Shown here in pieces: positions 62,901 to 64,000 of a DNA stretch of 64,000 nucleotides. Source of the DNA: Zelopaecilomyces penicillatus (Eukaryota > Ascomycota > Sordariomycetes > Hypocreales > Pseudodiploosporaceae); NCBI GenBank assembly GCA_005765155.1, contig VCCP01000008.1, positions 1,984,001-2,048,000 on the forward strand, given 5' to 3'. The translations under genes were made by a program, and so were the position numbers. The notes under the pieces are model-generated. The model was not told the DNA's origin. It worked only from the letters and a program-made list of their open reading frames with translations, and did not search any database. Position 1 is the stretch's first letter. Each line of letters starts with the position of its first letter.

Positions 62901-64000
62901 TTAATATAAAGATATAGAGGATTAAATAGTATTAATATATATAATCGATATAAATATTAATAAAAGAAAGAGATAGAGAGGCAATAATAAAGAATCAATT
63001 AAACCTCCAATTATTATATATTAAAAGCCCACTTCTAAGGCTACCCTAATATTAAATAGAACAATACCTTCCAACCCAGTAATTATACCTAAGAACACAT
63101 TATAAATAATAGATTAAAGTACAAGACTTCCTCACCACTAATTAAAACTAAAGGAGACCTTACTTATAAAGACAGTTACTATACCACTTTATATATTAAT
63201 TAATCTTAATCCAGAGCTTAGAATAATTATAAGCCAGGACCTATTGGATCAGGCTAAAGATATAATAAAAATCCTTTATATCCCCAGGAACAGATCAAAT
63301 AATCCCACATCTTTAATAAAGCTAAAGAATACAATAAAAGCAATTTAAGTTTACCTATAGATAAGATATAATAAAGCCTTCTTTAATAAGCTAACTAAAT
63401 AACTATATATTAGCACTATAATTATAATTAAGATATAAGAAGAAGCCCCTTTTAATTATAGCCAGTATTAAATAATATTATTCAATTAAGATTAAGATAA
63501 TATAGATCCATTAGGCCTATATTACTTCTATATTCTAGAATCGATTAAAGATAATCTCTATAATAATACAAGCTTCTCTTTTAATAAAACACTTTATAAG
63601 ATTACTTAAATATACTTAGATAGCTATCAATTATCAAATATATAATAAATACCTAAGATCCAAATCAGGATTAATTCTTAAAAAGGGAAAGCAATAAATA
63701 TACTTATTAATTCAGGCTCTAAAGGTAATATTATCTTAAAATCACTAGCTAAGAAATACAGAGTTAAATACAATCTAATTAAGGTTAAAATAATATTATT
63801 CTCTAAACAGATTATTTAAATAATTAAGGAAGTAGAAGTTTAACTCTATATAAGAACCACTTGGATATCCACTTATCTATATATAGTATTAAATAGAGTT
63901 ATAATACCCTTTATCCTAGGGATACTATTTATTAAAATAGCTAAGCTATTATTTAATTATTTTTAAAAGGGTAGAGACTTATATATATAATATTAAATAA
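59913..64000 (+). mobile_element. Retroelement starting with repeat X, A/T-converted, cut by the window edge
   Basis: Repeat X, copy 3 (from 59913, about 390 bp) leads into 3.7 kb of A/T-converted sequence with the layout of gag followed by pol. The clearest domain is a retropepsin near 63695-63760, INSGSKGNI in the frame of the usual DSG motif with Asp changed to Asn. RT would lie beyond the window. The sequence is full of stops and cannot be active. Confidence 0.6.

Overview
This window looks like an accessory, secondary-metabolism region of a filamentous ascomycete (Pezizomycotina). The reasons are spliceosomal introns of about 50-130 bp with GTAAGT-like donors, CACCATG start contexts, a highly reducing polyketide synthase, a fungal siderophore-type transporter, and long A/T-only blocks containing decayed LTR retrotransposons of the kind left by repeat-induced point mutation (RIP). 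I cannot name the species.

Layout. (a) 1-8.6 kb: the 5' part of an unknown gene on the minus strand, then a tandem pair on the plus strand: a full ABCC-type ABC transporter (1350-5707, one intron) and an intronless siderophore-type MFS transporter (6548-8575). Both upstream regions carry a perfect match to the fungal iron GATA-factor site ATCWGATAA. (b) 8.6-15.2 kb: a broken metallophosphoesterase, a lipocalin-like gene and an FSH-type serine hydrolase, the last two rebuilt here with introns. (c) 15.2-23.6 kb: an HR-PKS (KS-AT-DH-MT-ER-KR-ACP, about 2680 aa) whose only visible problem is a one-base frame slip in an A7 tract. (d) 24.8-27.0 kb: a small secreted protein and an MpaB/DUF2236-type membrane oxygenase. 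(e) 28-31 kb: gene relics and a nest of three MITE-like elements sharing one terminal inverted repeat. (f) 31.1-37.7 kb: a second synthase, a PKS-NRPS-type KS-AT-DH-MT-KR, kept in one frame but cut by 18 stops that look like Gln/Arg codons changed by C to T. An LTR retrotransposon truncates it in the KR. (g) 37.7-48.2 kb: a truncated Gypsy-like element, then a structurally complete one (434-bp LTRs, gag-PR-RT-RH-IN), both strongly A/T-converted, followed by the last part of a 4-coumarate-CoA-ligase-like gene and an A/T desert to 50 kb. (h) 50.4-58.6 kb: a gene island with a damaged P450, an IDO-like heme dioxygenase and, divergently, an O-methyltransferase with one suspicious splice acceptor. 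(i) 58.6-64 kb: more A/T-rich retroelement sequence.

How it may work together (inference): the HR-PKS would make a methylated reduced chain, the FSH hydrolase (LovG-like family) could release it, and the lipocalin-like protein, MpaB-like oxygenase, P450, IDO-like enzyme and O-methyltransferase are candidate tailoring steps. Retrotransposons have split the locus, and several members show early damage, so the pathway may be dying or already inactive. The most striking features are the single-frame stop-riddled PKS-NRPS relic and the unusual combination of an IDO-like enzyme and an MpaB-like oxygenase around an HR-PKS.
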